From Burkholderiales bacterium (GTDB lineage: Bacteria > Pseudomonadota > Gammaproteobacteria > Burkholderiales > Burkholderiaceae_C): a DNA stretch of 33,778 nucleotides. The stretch is taken from positions 1 through 33,778 of the forward strand of contig JANYCG010000016.1 in assembly GCA_025360385.1 (NCBI GenBank). The letters run 5' to 3'. Under the pieces are notes generated by a model. The model worked only from the letters and a program-made list of their open reading frames with translations, had not been told where the DNA came from and ran no database searches. Both the position numbers and the translations under genes were made by a program. This document shows, piece by piece, positions 1-7,166 of this stretch (the first letter of the stretch is position 1; each line of letters begins with the position of its first letter).

Positions 1-72
1 GCCGCCATGATGCTGCTGGTGGCCTTGGTGGATGCGCTCAGCTACGTTGTACGCAACCGTTTGTCGCGCTGA
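1..72 (+). CDS. C-terminal end of a membrane protein, possibly an ABC permease (partial)
   Basis: The frame is open from the first base and ends at TGA (70-72), giving only 23 residues. They form a hydrophobic stretch (MMLLVALVDALSYVV) followed by a basic tail (RNRLSR), as in the last transmembrane helix and cytoplasmic end of an inner-membrane permease. The sequence is reminiscent of PhnE-type phosphonate ABC permeases, but this is an impression from a very short piece. The gene begins outside the window, and nothing inside the window confirms a transport operon. Confidence 0.4.
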   Translation, partial: AAMMLLVALVDALSYVVRNRLSR

Positions 73-132
73 GCAGACTCCCAGTTGAACGGCTCAAACC
101 AAAGCAGCCCTGCAACTTCGCCTTAACGCAAC

Positions 133-193
133 TCTCAGGTGCGAATCTCAGGTGCGAATCTCAGGTGCGAATCTCAGGTGCGAATCTCAGGTG
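133..193. repeat. 13 bp direct tandem repeat, about 4.7 copies
   Basis: The unit TCTCAGGTGCGAA is repeated without error at 133-145, 146-158, 159-171 and 172-184, with a partial fifth copy at 185-193. It lies at the 3' end of the ATP-grasp gene, whose TGA stop (187-189 on the minus strand) is inside the partial copy. The remaining copies are 3' non-coding. Perfect identity between copies points to recent slippage expansion. Confidence 0.95.
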
Positions 194-1593
194 GAGCGCA
201 ATTTGGTCGTCCCAAGCGGACGCAGCGGATTGAAGTGCAAACCGGTTGACGCCAGACCGGCCGTTACGTGGGCTTTGGCTGAATCGAGTTCGCGTTCGTC
301 GGCATAAGGCGCTGGCCAGCCGAGCAGCTCGCTTGCGACATGGGCGTTGTGCTGCAAGTCCGCAAAGTCGTCGCCACCCAGGTGGACAATGCCATACCGG
401 TAGCTGCCCAGCCACTTGAAGTCGCGGGCGGTGGAGCCTTTGTCTTTGGGAAAAGCAAACAACAGGCCGTCGGGGAATTGGGCCGCAAACCGGGCCTTCT
501 GCATCGCGTCAGGCTTGGGGCAGGCTGTTTCCGGCGAAAAGCTGCGGTAGACAAGGCTCGACGCGGCCCCTGCGCTGGGCCGGCTTCTGGGTGCCGAGTC
601 GGGATGTTCGCCTTGCGCCAGTGCCAGCGAACAGCCATGCAGGTCAATGCCCAAAACGCGCAAGTACAAATCTGAAAACTGCGATGCCATGCGCGGGTTG
701 AATTCGATGATTGAAATTTTCCCCGTGGCCTCGTCGTGGAAAAACTCCATGTTGAACATGCCGTGGTCAAAGCCGACGGCAGCCAGGAAGGTTTGCGCAA
801 TGGCCAGCGCACGTTGTTGCACGGTCGGGGCCAAGCGGCTGGGAAAGTCCCAGCGCATAAAGGCCTGGGTGCCGGGGTACATGATGGCATCCACCACGCC
901 AAATGCCTGCGCTTTGCCTTGCCACACATAACCATCGAGGTTGAACTGGGCCGCGTTGACGTTGTCCTCCACCATCATTCGGTGAGCGCTTATGGCCGGG
1001 CCCAAGCGTTTTTGGAAAACCCGTTCAAACGGCTCCACCAGATGGCGGATCACCCACAACTCCCAGGCGCCAAAACGGGTGTGGGCATGCAGTTCCTCGC
1101 GCGAATGAACCACCCGCGCCAGCACCGAAAAAGCTGCTTTCACCGGCTTTACAAACAGGGGGTAGCTCAGGCCTTCAGGCACAGCCCCGCCATATTCTGT
1201 GTCAAGCACCTGCGCCGCAATCGTGGCCTCAGGGCAAACCTGCGCCAGGATTTGCCGCGCATACAGTTTGTGCTGGCAGGCCAGGACGGCTTTCACGGGT
1301 GTGCCCGGCCAGCCCATTTTTTCAGCCAGCAGGGCAGCAGCCAGCGCACCAAACTGTTCGTGGTGCGAGACCACCGAGTGCCAACCCGCCGTTTTGGCGC
1401 GGCGCGCCAGTTTGGCGACAAACTGCTCCATGTCAAACCTGGCCAGGTGGGCATTGCTGGGAAAAGAAAACAGGTCAAATCCGGCGTGGTCTGGCACCGG
1501 GGCACCCAGGGCGGCGCTGGCGCGGGCGAATCCGATCACGTCCCAGTCGTAATTGAAAAGAACCAGCGATCGCGATGTGGCGGGTGTTGTCAT
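187..1593 (-). CDS. ATP-grasp domain enzyme of unknown substrate
   Basis: This is a 468-residue protein with an ATP-grasp fold. Visible signs are the Lys-containing strand FVKPVK (residues 148-152) for ATP binding and the metal-binding acidic strands NMEFF (E283) and IIEFNPRMASQ (E297, N299, R301). ATP-grasp enzymes join a carboxylate to an amine or thiol through an acyl phosphate; the substrate here is not recognisable. The ATG at 1593 is preferred over an upstream in-frame start because that would run deep into the patatin gene. The patatin stop lies only 7 nt upstream, so co-transcription with the patatin and EgtB/SenA-like genes is very likely. The gene ends inside a 13 bp tandem repeat. 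Its neighbours suggest a small-molecule ligase acting with the iron enzyme, but that is inference. Confidence 0.8.
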   Translation of the reverse strand: MTTPATSRSLVLFNYDWDVIGFARASAALGAPVPDHAGFDLFSFPSNAHLARFDMEQFVAKLARRAKTAGWHSVVSHHEQFGALAAALLAEKMGWPGTPVKAVLACQHKLYARQILAQVCPEATIAAQVLDTEYGGAVPEGLSYPLFVKPVKAAFSVLARVVHSREELHAHTRFGAWELWVIRHLVEPFERVFQKRLGPAISAHRMMVEDNVNAAQFNLDGYVWQGKAQAFGVVDAIMYPGTQAFMRWDFPSRLAPTVQQRALAIAQTFLAAVGFDHGMFNMEFFHDEATGKISIIEFNPRMASQFSDLYLRVLGIDLHGCSLALAQGEHPDSAPRSRPSAGAASSLVYRSFSPETACPKPDAMQKARFAAQFPDGLLFAFPKDKGSTARDFKWLGSYRYGIVHLGGDDFADLQHNAHVASELLGWPAPYADERELDSAKAHVTAGLASTGLHFNPLRPLGTTKLRST

Positions 1594-1600
1594 CTTTGAA

Positions 1601-2488
1601 TTATGCAAAATGGTGCAAGGCGGCCAGCGGCTTGGCGGCAGCCAGGGTGGCGCGGTAGCCGGCGGCAATCGCCCGCTCCCGGAACTCGCGCGAAAGACTG
1701 ACGTAGTAGCCAAAATCAGGGTGCAAAGTTACATCCGCCAAACGCGCATCCATCTCGGTCAAGGCACGTTTTTTCAGATCGGTGTCGCGGTAACGCGCGG
1801 CGCTGGCCGGCGCCCGGTCTTCGTGGGCCGAGGCGTCCACGGCCAGCACCCGCGTGGCACCCAGCTGGCGGGCCAGGCGCACTGGCAGAGGCTGGTACAG
1901 ATCGGCATCGACGTACTGGTCACCCCGAATCCGCACTGGGGTAAATTGCCCCTCTATGGCGCAACTGGCCTGCACGGCTAAACCTGTGTCGCCGGCATTG
2001 AAGCCGACCACCACAGCATCTTTGCGCCGGGCTGCTACACAGGCAAATGGAATGCGCAGGCGCTCCAGGCCAAGCCCGCCTACCTCCGAGCGCACCAGGT
2101 CCGCGATAGCGCTGCCGCTGAAGCGTTCTTCGCCGCCCATGGCCAGTCGGCCCAGGCCCATCAGCTGTAAATCAAGCGCCATTTGTTCAATCGCCAAGGC
2201 CGGCCGACCGCTGGCATACAAGGCCGCCACCAGCGCCCCCACAGAGGCACCCACCAGCAGATCAGGCACCAGGCCCAATTCGGCCAGCCCCTTGACCACG
2301 CCGACATGCACAAAGCCGCGCGGCCCGCCGGAGCTGAACACCCAGGCGGTGCGCACCGGGCGCAGCAGCGCAATTACATGGGGCGCTTGTGGCCCGGCAT
2401 GGTCCAAGTCAGGCTCAAAGGCACAGGCTGACACCAGGGTGCCAAGGCCTGCACTGCCACCGACGCGCAAAAATGTTCTGCGTTTCAA
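1601..2488 (-). CDS. Patatin-like phospholipase, predicted lipoprotein, TTG start
   Basis: This 295-residue protein is a predicted serine acyl hydrolase. It has the patatin oxyanion segment SSGGPRG (residues 52-58), the nucleophile elbow GASVG (Ser82) and a dyad aspartate at D194. That aspartate sits in VDADL rather than the usual D-G-G/A, which is unusual. The N-terminus carries a twin-arginine-like RRTFLR followed by a hydrophobic stretch and a lipobox-like LVSAC (Cys22), so export and lipidation are likely. The start is TTG at 2488: an in-frame TGA lies four codons upstream, no ATG is available, and GAAGG sits just before it. It begins 1 nt after the TGA of the EgtB/SenA-like gene, implying translational coupling. 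The substrate is unknown. Confidence 0.85.
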   Translation of the reverse strand: MKRRTFLRVGGSAGLGTLVSACAFEPDLDHAGPQAPHVIALLRPVRTAWVFSSGGPRGFVHVGVVKGLAELGLVPDLLVGASVGALVAALYASGRPALAIEQMALDLQLMGLGRLAMGGEERFSGSAIADLVRSEVGGLGLERLRIPFACVAARRKDAVVVGFNAGDTGLAVQASCAIEGQFTPVRIRGDQYVDADLYQPLPVRLARQLGATRVLAVDASAHEDRAPASAARYRDTDLKKRALTEMDARLADVTLHPDFGYYVSLSREFRERAIAAGYRATLAAAKPLAALHHFA

Positions 2489-2489
2489 A

Positions 2490-3716
2490 TCAGGCCTTCA
2501 AAGCCACGGTGCGAAAGCCCGCGAAGATGTCCGAGCGCTGAGGCTGGAAAAAGTTCCGGTAACGCGGGTGATGTATGCGCGCGTGGGTGGCGAATGCGCC
2601 GCCGCGCAACTCGCGGTGGTTGCCAAACCAGGGCTGCGAATATTCGCGGTAGGGCCCCGGCTGGAAGCCGGGGTAGGGTGTGAATGCAGAGGCCGTCCAT
2701 TCCCAAACGCTTTGGCCCCAACTGAAGCGTTTGTCGCTGACTGCCGCGTGTTCCCATTCAATCGCAGTGGGCAGGCGCCGCTTGGCCCACAGGCAATACG
2801 CCTCGGCCTCATACGCGTTGAGTTGCATGGCGGGCGCGTCGTGCGGCAGGTCAACCCAGGTGTCGAACCAGCGAATTTGCCATGTATCTTGCAGGTCGCC
2901 ACGCCAGCGCTCTGGATGTCTGGCCCGGGATTGCGCCAGCCACTGGCCTGCATCGCCAGGCCAATAGGCCGGGCTGGTGTAGCCACCGTCCTGAACAAAC
3001 TCGACGAAACGGGCGGCGGACAAAGGTGCCGCGTCAATCTCATACGCAGACAATGAACTGGCCTGCGCGGCACGTTCATTGTCAAAAGAAAAACCGGCTG
3101 CATTGGCGGGGTAACCTGTCACCACCGTCTGGGGCGCGAATTGCAGCACGCCAGATGATGCCACCCGCGGTAGCCGGCAATCGAGTGGTGCGGTGTAGCC
3201 CAGGGCAGCGCGCATCCAGCAAAGCGCCTCCGCGTGCATGTCTTCGTGGAACAGCGCCAGTCGGTGGAAATAATGCGCCGCATCACTTTCTTCAATGCTG
3301 TTGAGCGCCTGGCGGGGAAGGGCTTGCAGGCAGGCATCCAGTTGTTCACGCATCAGGCCTTCAAGAGCAGCGCGACCTGGCATGGGCGTTGTCCAGCGCA
3401 GCGCGTGGGCCAGCTGGGCTGAATCAAAATGCGCGTCCGGGCCAACAAAGCGGGGTGATTTGCCGGCCTGCGCGAATCCATTTCCATTGCGGGTATGGGG
3501 GCCGCGCAAAATCCAAAACTCGGCGAACCAGGCCAGGTGTGCCAGCTCCCACACCACGGGGTTTATGCCGGCTTGTTGCGGCGGCAACCACTGTCGGGGC
3601 GACAAGTCTTGCACCAGAGACAGGGTGCGCTCGCGGGCATCGACCAGGGCAGCGGCCAAATCGCTGCCGCAAAGCTGTCGCGCGTCGTTCAACGGGTTCG
3701 CAGCAGGTTCGGTCAT
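2490..3716 (-). CDS. EgtB/SenA-family non-haem iron enzyme (ergothioneine or selenoneine synthase type)
   Basis: This 408-residue protein has a DinB-like N-terminal domain followed by a formylglycine-generating-enzyme/C-lectin-type domain. The iron-binding histidines are visible: H60 in ELAHLAWFAEF and the HX3HXE motif HEDMHAE (157-163). The C-terminal half has the family signature SVWEWT and ends with the typical FAGFRTVAL. EgtB joins a sulfur donor to hercynine using O2; the SenA branch does the same with a selenosugar. The overall pattern and length resemble proteobacterial SenA more than mycobacterial EgtB, but sequence alone read by eye does not settle it. No EgtD (hercynine methyltransferase), SenB or SenC is in the window. 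It is the first gene of an operon with the patatin-like and ATP-grasp genes. The start is ATG at 3716. Confidence 0.85.
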   Translation of the reverse strand: MTEPAANPLNDARQLCGSDLAAALVDARERTLSLVQDLSPRQWLPPQQAGINPVVWELAHLAWFAEFWILRGPHTRNGNGFAQAGKSPRFVGPDAHFDSAQLAHALRWTTPMPGRAALEGLMREQLDACLQALPRQALNSIEESDAAHYFHRLALFHEDMHAEALCWMRAALGYTAPLDCRLPRVASSGVLQFAPQTVVTGYPANAAGFSFDNERAAQASSLSAYEIDAAPLSAARFVEFVQDGGYTSPAYWPGDAGQWLAQSRARHPERWRGDLQDTWQIRWFDTWVDLPHDAPAMQLNAYEAEAYCLWAKRRLPTAIEWEHAAVSDKRFSWGQSVWEWTASAFTPYPGFQPGPYREYSQPWFGNHRELRGGAFATHARIHHPRYRNFFQPQRSDIFAGFRTVALKA

Positions 3717-3837
3717 GCCTCAATGGGTAGGGGTTTTGCAGTGCTGATGATGTTCGGGCTCACGCGTCAAAGTATGCCAGTTGGCAGGCGCTTTGGAAGA
3801 CAGTCGAGATTCCAGGCGGTTTCTTACGGGAAACCAC

Positions 3838-3876
3838 AAAAAAAAGCACTTGATGCCGAAACATCAAGTGCTTTTT
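3838..3876 (-). terminator. Rho-independent terminator after tRNA-Asn
   Basis: A perfect 15 bp inverted repeat (arms 3841-3855 and 3862-3876) flanks a 6 nt loop. On the minus strand the stem is followed by a run of eight T (3845-3838). It lies 15 bp downstream of the tRNA and should terminate transcripts coming from thiE and the tRNA. Its A/T tails are symmetrical, so it could also act on plus-strand transcripts. Confidence 0.9.
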
Positions 3877-3891
3877 CAAATTGCGAATTTT

Positions 3892-3967
3892 TGGCTCCTC
3901 GACCTGGGCTCGAACCAGGGACCTACGGATTAACAGTCCGGCGCTCTACCAACTGAGCTATCGAGGA
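3892..3967 (-). tRNA. tRNA-Asn (anticodon GTT)
   Basis: A 76 nt cloverleaf reads on the minus strand. The acceptor stem is TCCTCGA paired with TCGAGGA, the D arm contains AGCTCAGTTGGTAGAGC, the anticodon loop is CTGTTAA (GTT, Asn) and the T arm contains GGTTCGAGCC. The CCA end is encoded (3894-3892). Pair 27-43 of the anticodon stem is C/T rather than Watson-Crick. The 5' end is only 7 nt from the thiE stop codon, and a strong terminator follows. Confidence 0.97.
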
Positions 3968-3974
3968 ACAAGCC

Positions 3975-4889
3975 CTAGATTATAGCGTTAATTTTTTGCA
4001 TCCAACGTCTGGCGACGCCTTGCGGATCATTGGCCGCGACCAGGGCGCGCACCACGGCAACCGAGCCTACGCCGCTGGCCAAAACGGCGTCGAGCCGGGC
4101 TTCGTCAACGCCGCCAATGGCCACCAACGGGTAGGCCAAATGGGCGTTGTTCAGGAGCCGCGCATAGGCTGCGAGCCGGGCCGGGCCCTGGGGCGGGGTG
4201 ACCATGCGTTTGAGCGTGGTGGCGTAAACAGCACCCATCGCGATGTAGCTGGGGCTGAACTGGTCTGCCCTGATCATTTCTGCATAGCCGTGGCTGGAGA
4301 GGCCCAGGCGCAGGCCCGCCGCGCGAATGTCTGCCAGATCGGCAAGGGCCAAGTCTTCTTGGCCCAGGTGCACGCCATACGCCCCCGCGTCCATCGCGGC
4401 TTGCCAATGGTCGTTGATGAACAGCAGCGACCCAGTGCCTTTGACGGCTTGGACAGCCGCGCTGACTTCGCGCTTGATCGCCTGCGCATTGTCCGATTTG
4501 AAGCGCAACTGCACCGTGGGCACGCCCGCATGCGCCATGCGGCCAACCCAGTCGGCATCGGGCAATACGGCGTACAGCCCCAGTGATGCGGGGCAGGGAG
4601 CAAAGGCCTTGGGCCGCGGCCACGGCAGCATTGCAAAATCAGCCGGATGGCAAGGCCAAGCTGTGCTATCAAACTGCCCGGTGCGTTCGGTTTGCCGGGC
4701 CCAGGCCTGCGCCACCACCTGAGCGTCTGCGTCAATGAACCCGAGCCTCAAACAAGCCTGTTTGGCAATGCGGTAGGCGGTCGGCCCATTGCTGGACGGT
4801 TCTATGTTCAATGGGGCAGGCGGCAGGCCCAGGGCTTGGTGGAAGTTGACCAGCGCATTGACAGCGGCCTCATCGGATTGTTTTGTCAT
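3975..4889 (-). CDS. thiE: Thiamine-phosphate synthase ThiE with ~100-residue N-terminal extension
   Basis: ThiE couples HMP-pyrophosphate with the thiazole phosphate to give thiamine monophosphate. The catalytic TIM barrel starts near residue 104 (LGLYAVLPD). It shows VQLRFK (126-131), the phosphate- and metal-binding INDHWQAAMDAGAYGVHLG (158-176) with QEDL, SSHGYAEM in place of the common STHT, the family strand MGAVYATTLK, and the phosphate loop AIGGV. At 304 residues it is about 90-100 longer than ordinary ThiE. The extra N-terminal part (residues 1-100) has no motif I recognise but is in frame from a clear ATG. It is the last thi gene, 117 nt behind thiG and 7 nt ahead of tRNA-Asn. Confidence 0.93.
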   Translation of the reverse strand: MTKQSDEAAVNALVNFHQALGLPPAPLNIEPSSNGPTAYRIAKQACLRLGFIDADAQVVAQAWARQTERTGQFDSTAWPCHPADFAMLPWPRPKAFAPCPASLGLYAVLPDADWVGRMAHAGVPTVQLRFKSDNAQAIKREVSAAVQAVKGTGSLLFINDHWQAAMDAGAYGVHLGQEDLALADLADIRAAGLRLGLSSHGYAEMIRADQFSPSYIAMGAVYATTLKRMVTPPQGPARLAAYARLLNNAHLAYPLVAIGGVDEARLDAVLASGVGSVAVVRALVAANDPQGVARRWMQKINAII

Positions 4890-5006
4890 GGGGATCGGCG
4901 CATCAAGTCACAGACATGGCGGGCACCATGGCGAGGCATTGCAACCCAGGCCTGGGGGCGAAAGCAGGTGTTCATGTTTCGAAATCTCTGACCCGGGGCA
5001 CTGAGC

Positions 5007-5819
5007 TCAGGCCTGATGCCAGAACGGCGTGCCCAAAACCGGCGTGCTGGCCTGCGCCGACTGCTGCTCTGCCATGGCGCCTGCACGAAACGCGTCGCGC
5101 CCGGCTTGCACCGCGCCGGCAAAGGCGCGGGCCATCAGGACAGGGTCTTGCGCCAGGGCCACGGCGGTGTTGAGCAGGACGGCATCAAAGCCCCATTCCA
5201 TCACTTGGGCTGCATGCGAGGGCAGGCCCAGCCCGGCGTCGACAATCATGGGCACGGTCAGGCGCTCGCGCAGCACACGCATGGCGTAAGGGTTGACCGG
5301 GCCTTTGCCGGTGCCAATCGGAGCCGCCCAGGGCATGACGGCCTCGCAGCCCACGTCCACCAAGCGCTGGCACAACACCAAGTCTTCGGTGCAGTAGGGC
5401 AGCACCTTGAAGCCGTCCTTGATGAGTTGCCCTGCCGCATCGGGCAGGTTCAATGTGTCGGGCTGCAAGGTGTAGTCGTCGCCAATCAGTTCGAGCTTGA
5501 TCCAGGGGGTTTCAAACACCTCGCGTGCCATCTGTGCCGTGGTGACGGCCTCTTGCACACTGTGGCAGCCAGCGGTATTGGGCAGGACGGGGATGTCCAA
5601 TTGTTTAAGCAGTGCCCAAAACTGGTTGTCTTGGGCAGCTTGCGGGTCAGAGCTTAGATTTTGCCGGCGCAACGACGCCGTCAGCATGGCGGGTTGGGCC
5701 GCCGCAATTGCATGCTGCAAAACCTGCGGCGATGGGTAGCGCGAGGTGCCCAGCAACAGGCGGCTGGCAAAACTTTGGCCATACAGGATCAGCGGGTCGG
5801 CGTTTAAAGGTGCGCTCAT
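5007..5819 (-). CDS. thiG: Thiazole synthase ThiG
   Basis: ThiG builds the thiazole phosphate of thiamine from deoxyxylulose phosphate, dehydroglycine and the thiocarboxylate on ThiS. The 270-residue sequence shows the whole family pattern: [10 protein letters not shown] near residue 22, [14 protein letters not shown] (79-92), the Schiff-base lysine K108 in [10 protein letters not shown], and the glycine-rich phosphate loops PIGTGKG and [13 protein letters not shown] near the C-terminus. ATG at 5819 lies 20 nt behind thiS. Dehydroglycine would come from ThiO, the aerobic route, which fits the absence of thiH here. Confidence 0.97.
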   Translation of the reverse strand: MSAPLNADPLILYGQSFASRLLLGTSRYPSPQVLQHAIAAAQPAMLTASLRRQNLSSDPQAAQDNQFWALLKQLDIPVLPNTAGCHSVQEAVTTAQMAREVFETPWIKLELIGDDYTLQPDTLNLPDAAGQLIKDGFKVLPYCTEDLVLCQRLVDVGCEAVMPWAAPIGTGKGPVNPYAMRVLRERLTVPMIVDAGLGLPSHAAQVMEWGFDAVLLNTAVALAQDPVLMARAFAGAVQAGRDAFRAGAMAEQQSAQASTPVLGTPFWHQA

Positions 5820-5839
5820 GGATGGGTGGAAGGTCGAAC

Positions 5840-6028
5840 TTAGCCCCCGGTGACCGGCCGAATGATTTCGACGCGGTCGCCTTCGTGCAGCGGAGTGCTG
5901 GCGTGCTGGGTTTTGGGCACAAACTGCATGTTAACGGCGGCGGCAAACGGCGGCACGGCCTGGATCGCCTGAGCGGCATGGGCCAGGGTGGCGCCCTCGG
6001 CCAGGTCGTGCACCTGTTTGTTGATCAA
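5840..6028 (-). CDS. thiS: Sulfur carrier protein ThiS, TTG start
   Basis: ThiS is the ubiquitin-fold sulfur carrier that donates sulfur to ThiG from its C-terminal glycine thiocarboxylate. The protein ends in the required Gly-Gly (RPVTGG) and has the usual hydrophobic core ([12 protein letters not shown]). There is no ATG where homologues normally begin: the expected position, just before KLLINKQ, reads ACG. The first usable start is TTG at 6028, overlapping the thiO stop as TTGA and giving 62 residues. A longer in-frame extension reaches an ATG at 6106 but lies wholly within thiO and does not look like ThiS. It is tightly coupled to thiO and thiG. Confidence 0.88.
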   Translation of the reverse strand: MINKQVHDLAEGATLAHAAQAIQAVPPFAAAVNMQFVPKTQHASTPLHEGDRVEIIRPVTGG

Positions 6029-7128
6029 CAGCTTCGTGTGGGCGCCGCGTCCTGGATGGTCAGCGAAAACGATCCGGCCAAGGCTGAATCGCCAGTCAAC
6101 ACGCATTGCATCACCACATCCAGCAGGGCCGGGGCCACCAGAAAACCATGGCGGTAGAGGCCGTTGATTTGCAGGGTTCGTGGACCCAGTCGGCGGATCG
6201 AGGGCAGATTGTCTGGCAATGCCGGGCGGATCTGGGTTGCAATTTCAAGAATGCGGCTTTCCGCAAAACCGCTGTGCACCGTGTAAGCGGCGCTGAGCAG
6301 TTCGAGCGTCGAACGCACGCTGGCCGGCGACATGTCATCAGACTCAATTTCAGTGGCACCCACCACAAACACATGGTCGGGCTTGGGCGCGATGTAGAGC
6401 GGATAACGTGGGTGGATCAGGCGCACGGGCCGCTCCAGGCTGACCTCGGGCGCATGCAGGCGGATGACTTCGCCGCGCACACCGCGCAAGGCGTGCCAGC
6501 CGGGCCGGGCACCCAGGCCCCGGCAGTCAAACAGCCAGCCGCCATTTTGGCTTTGTGCGGCTGAAAAATCTTTCAACTGTCGGGCGCTGTTCCAATGCAT
6601 GGTCACGCCCAGCACTTGCATCTGGTGTAACAGGGCTTGCAGCAGTTGGCGGTTGTCCAACTGGCCTTCCCCCGGCAGAAACAGGCCGCTTGCAAAACGG
6701 TTTGACAAGGCGGGCTCAAGCTTCGCAAGCTGCGCGCTGTCAAGTGTTTGGGCCTGTGGCAGGCTGGGTATCTGGCTCTGAGTGCGCGCCAGTTCGCGCT
6801 TGAAACGAGCCGCCTCGCCCGCGTCTTGCCGGTGCCAGACAATCAGCGTGCCATGTCGCTGGAAAAAAACAGTGCGCTCTAATTTCAGGAGCAGCTCAGG
6901 CCAGCGCTGCAGGGAATGCTGGCCCATTTTGACGACAGGTGGCTCTGTAATAGCAGATTCGGCCAGGGGCGCGAGCATGGCGGCTGCCACGCGTGCGGCG
7001 GCGCCTTGGCCGTCTGACGTGGCGGCATCAAAAATCGAAACCTGGTGGCCCTGGCCTGCCAGTTCGCAAGCCAGCAGGCGGCCCATCAGGCCGGCTCCCA
7101 AAATGATGGAATGGGCTGGCGAACTCAT
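6025..7128 (-). CDS. thiO: Glycine oxidase ThiO (FAD-dependent)
   Basis: ThiO oxidises glycine to dehydroglycine for thiazole synthesis, giving H2O2. The 367-residue protein is a DAO-family flavoenzyme. It has an N-terminal Rossmann motif ILGAGLMGRLLACELAGQG (9-27) with an acidic residue ending the second strand (IFD), and a C-terminal FAD-contact region (INGLYRHGFLVAPAL). It begins the minus-strand thi operon (thiO-thiS-thiG-thiE), and its stop overlaps the thiS start. ATG at 7128 is chosen over an upstream in-frame start at 7173 because that would cross the divergent thiD start. The 38 bp between thiO and thiD must hold both promoters. I saw no TPP riboswitch there. Confidence 0.93.
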   Translation of the reverse strand: MSSPAHSIILGAGLMGRLLACELAGQGHQVSIFDAATSDGQGAAARVAAAMLAPLAESAITEPPVVKMGQHSLQRWPELLLKLERTVFFQRHGTLIVWHRQDAGEAARFKRELARTQSQIPSLPQAQTLDSAQLAKLEPALSNRFASGLFLPGEGQLDNRQLLQALLHQMQVLGVTMHWNSARQLKDFSAAQSQNGGWLFDCRGLGARPGWHALRGVRGEVIRLHAPEVSLERPVRLIHPRYPLYIAPKPDHVFVVGATEIESDDMSPASVRSTLELLSAAYTVHSGFAESRILEIATQIRPALPDNLPSIRRLGPRTLQINGLYRHGFLVAPALLDVVMQCVLTGDSALAGSFSLTIQDAAPTRSC

Positions 7129-7166
7129 GGGCCGCAAGCGCCATTTTTGCGTCGATAATTTTCTGC

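Noticed and set aside
133-193. Direct repeats considered as a CRISPR array
   Set aside because: The 13 bp units abut without spacers and no cas gene is present; it is a simple tandem repeat.
7129-7166. TPP riboswitch between thiO and thiD
   Set aside because: The gap is only 38 bp and lacks the conserved CTGAGA and ACCTG-type elements.
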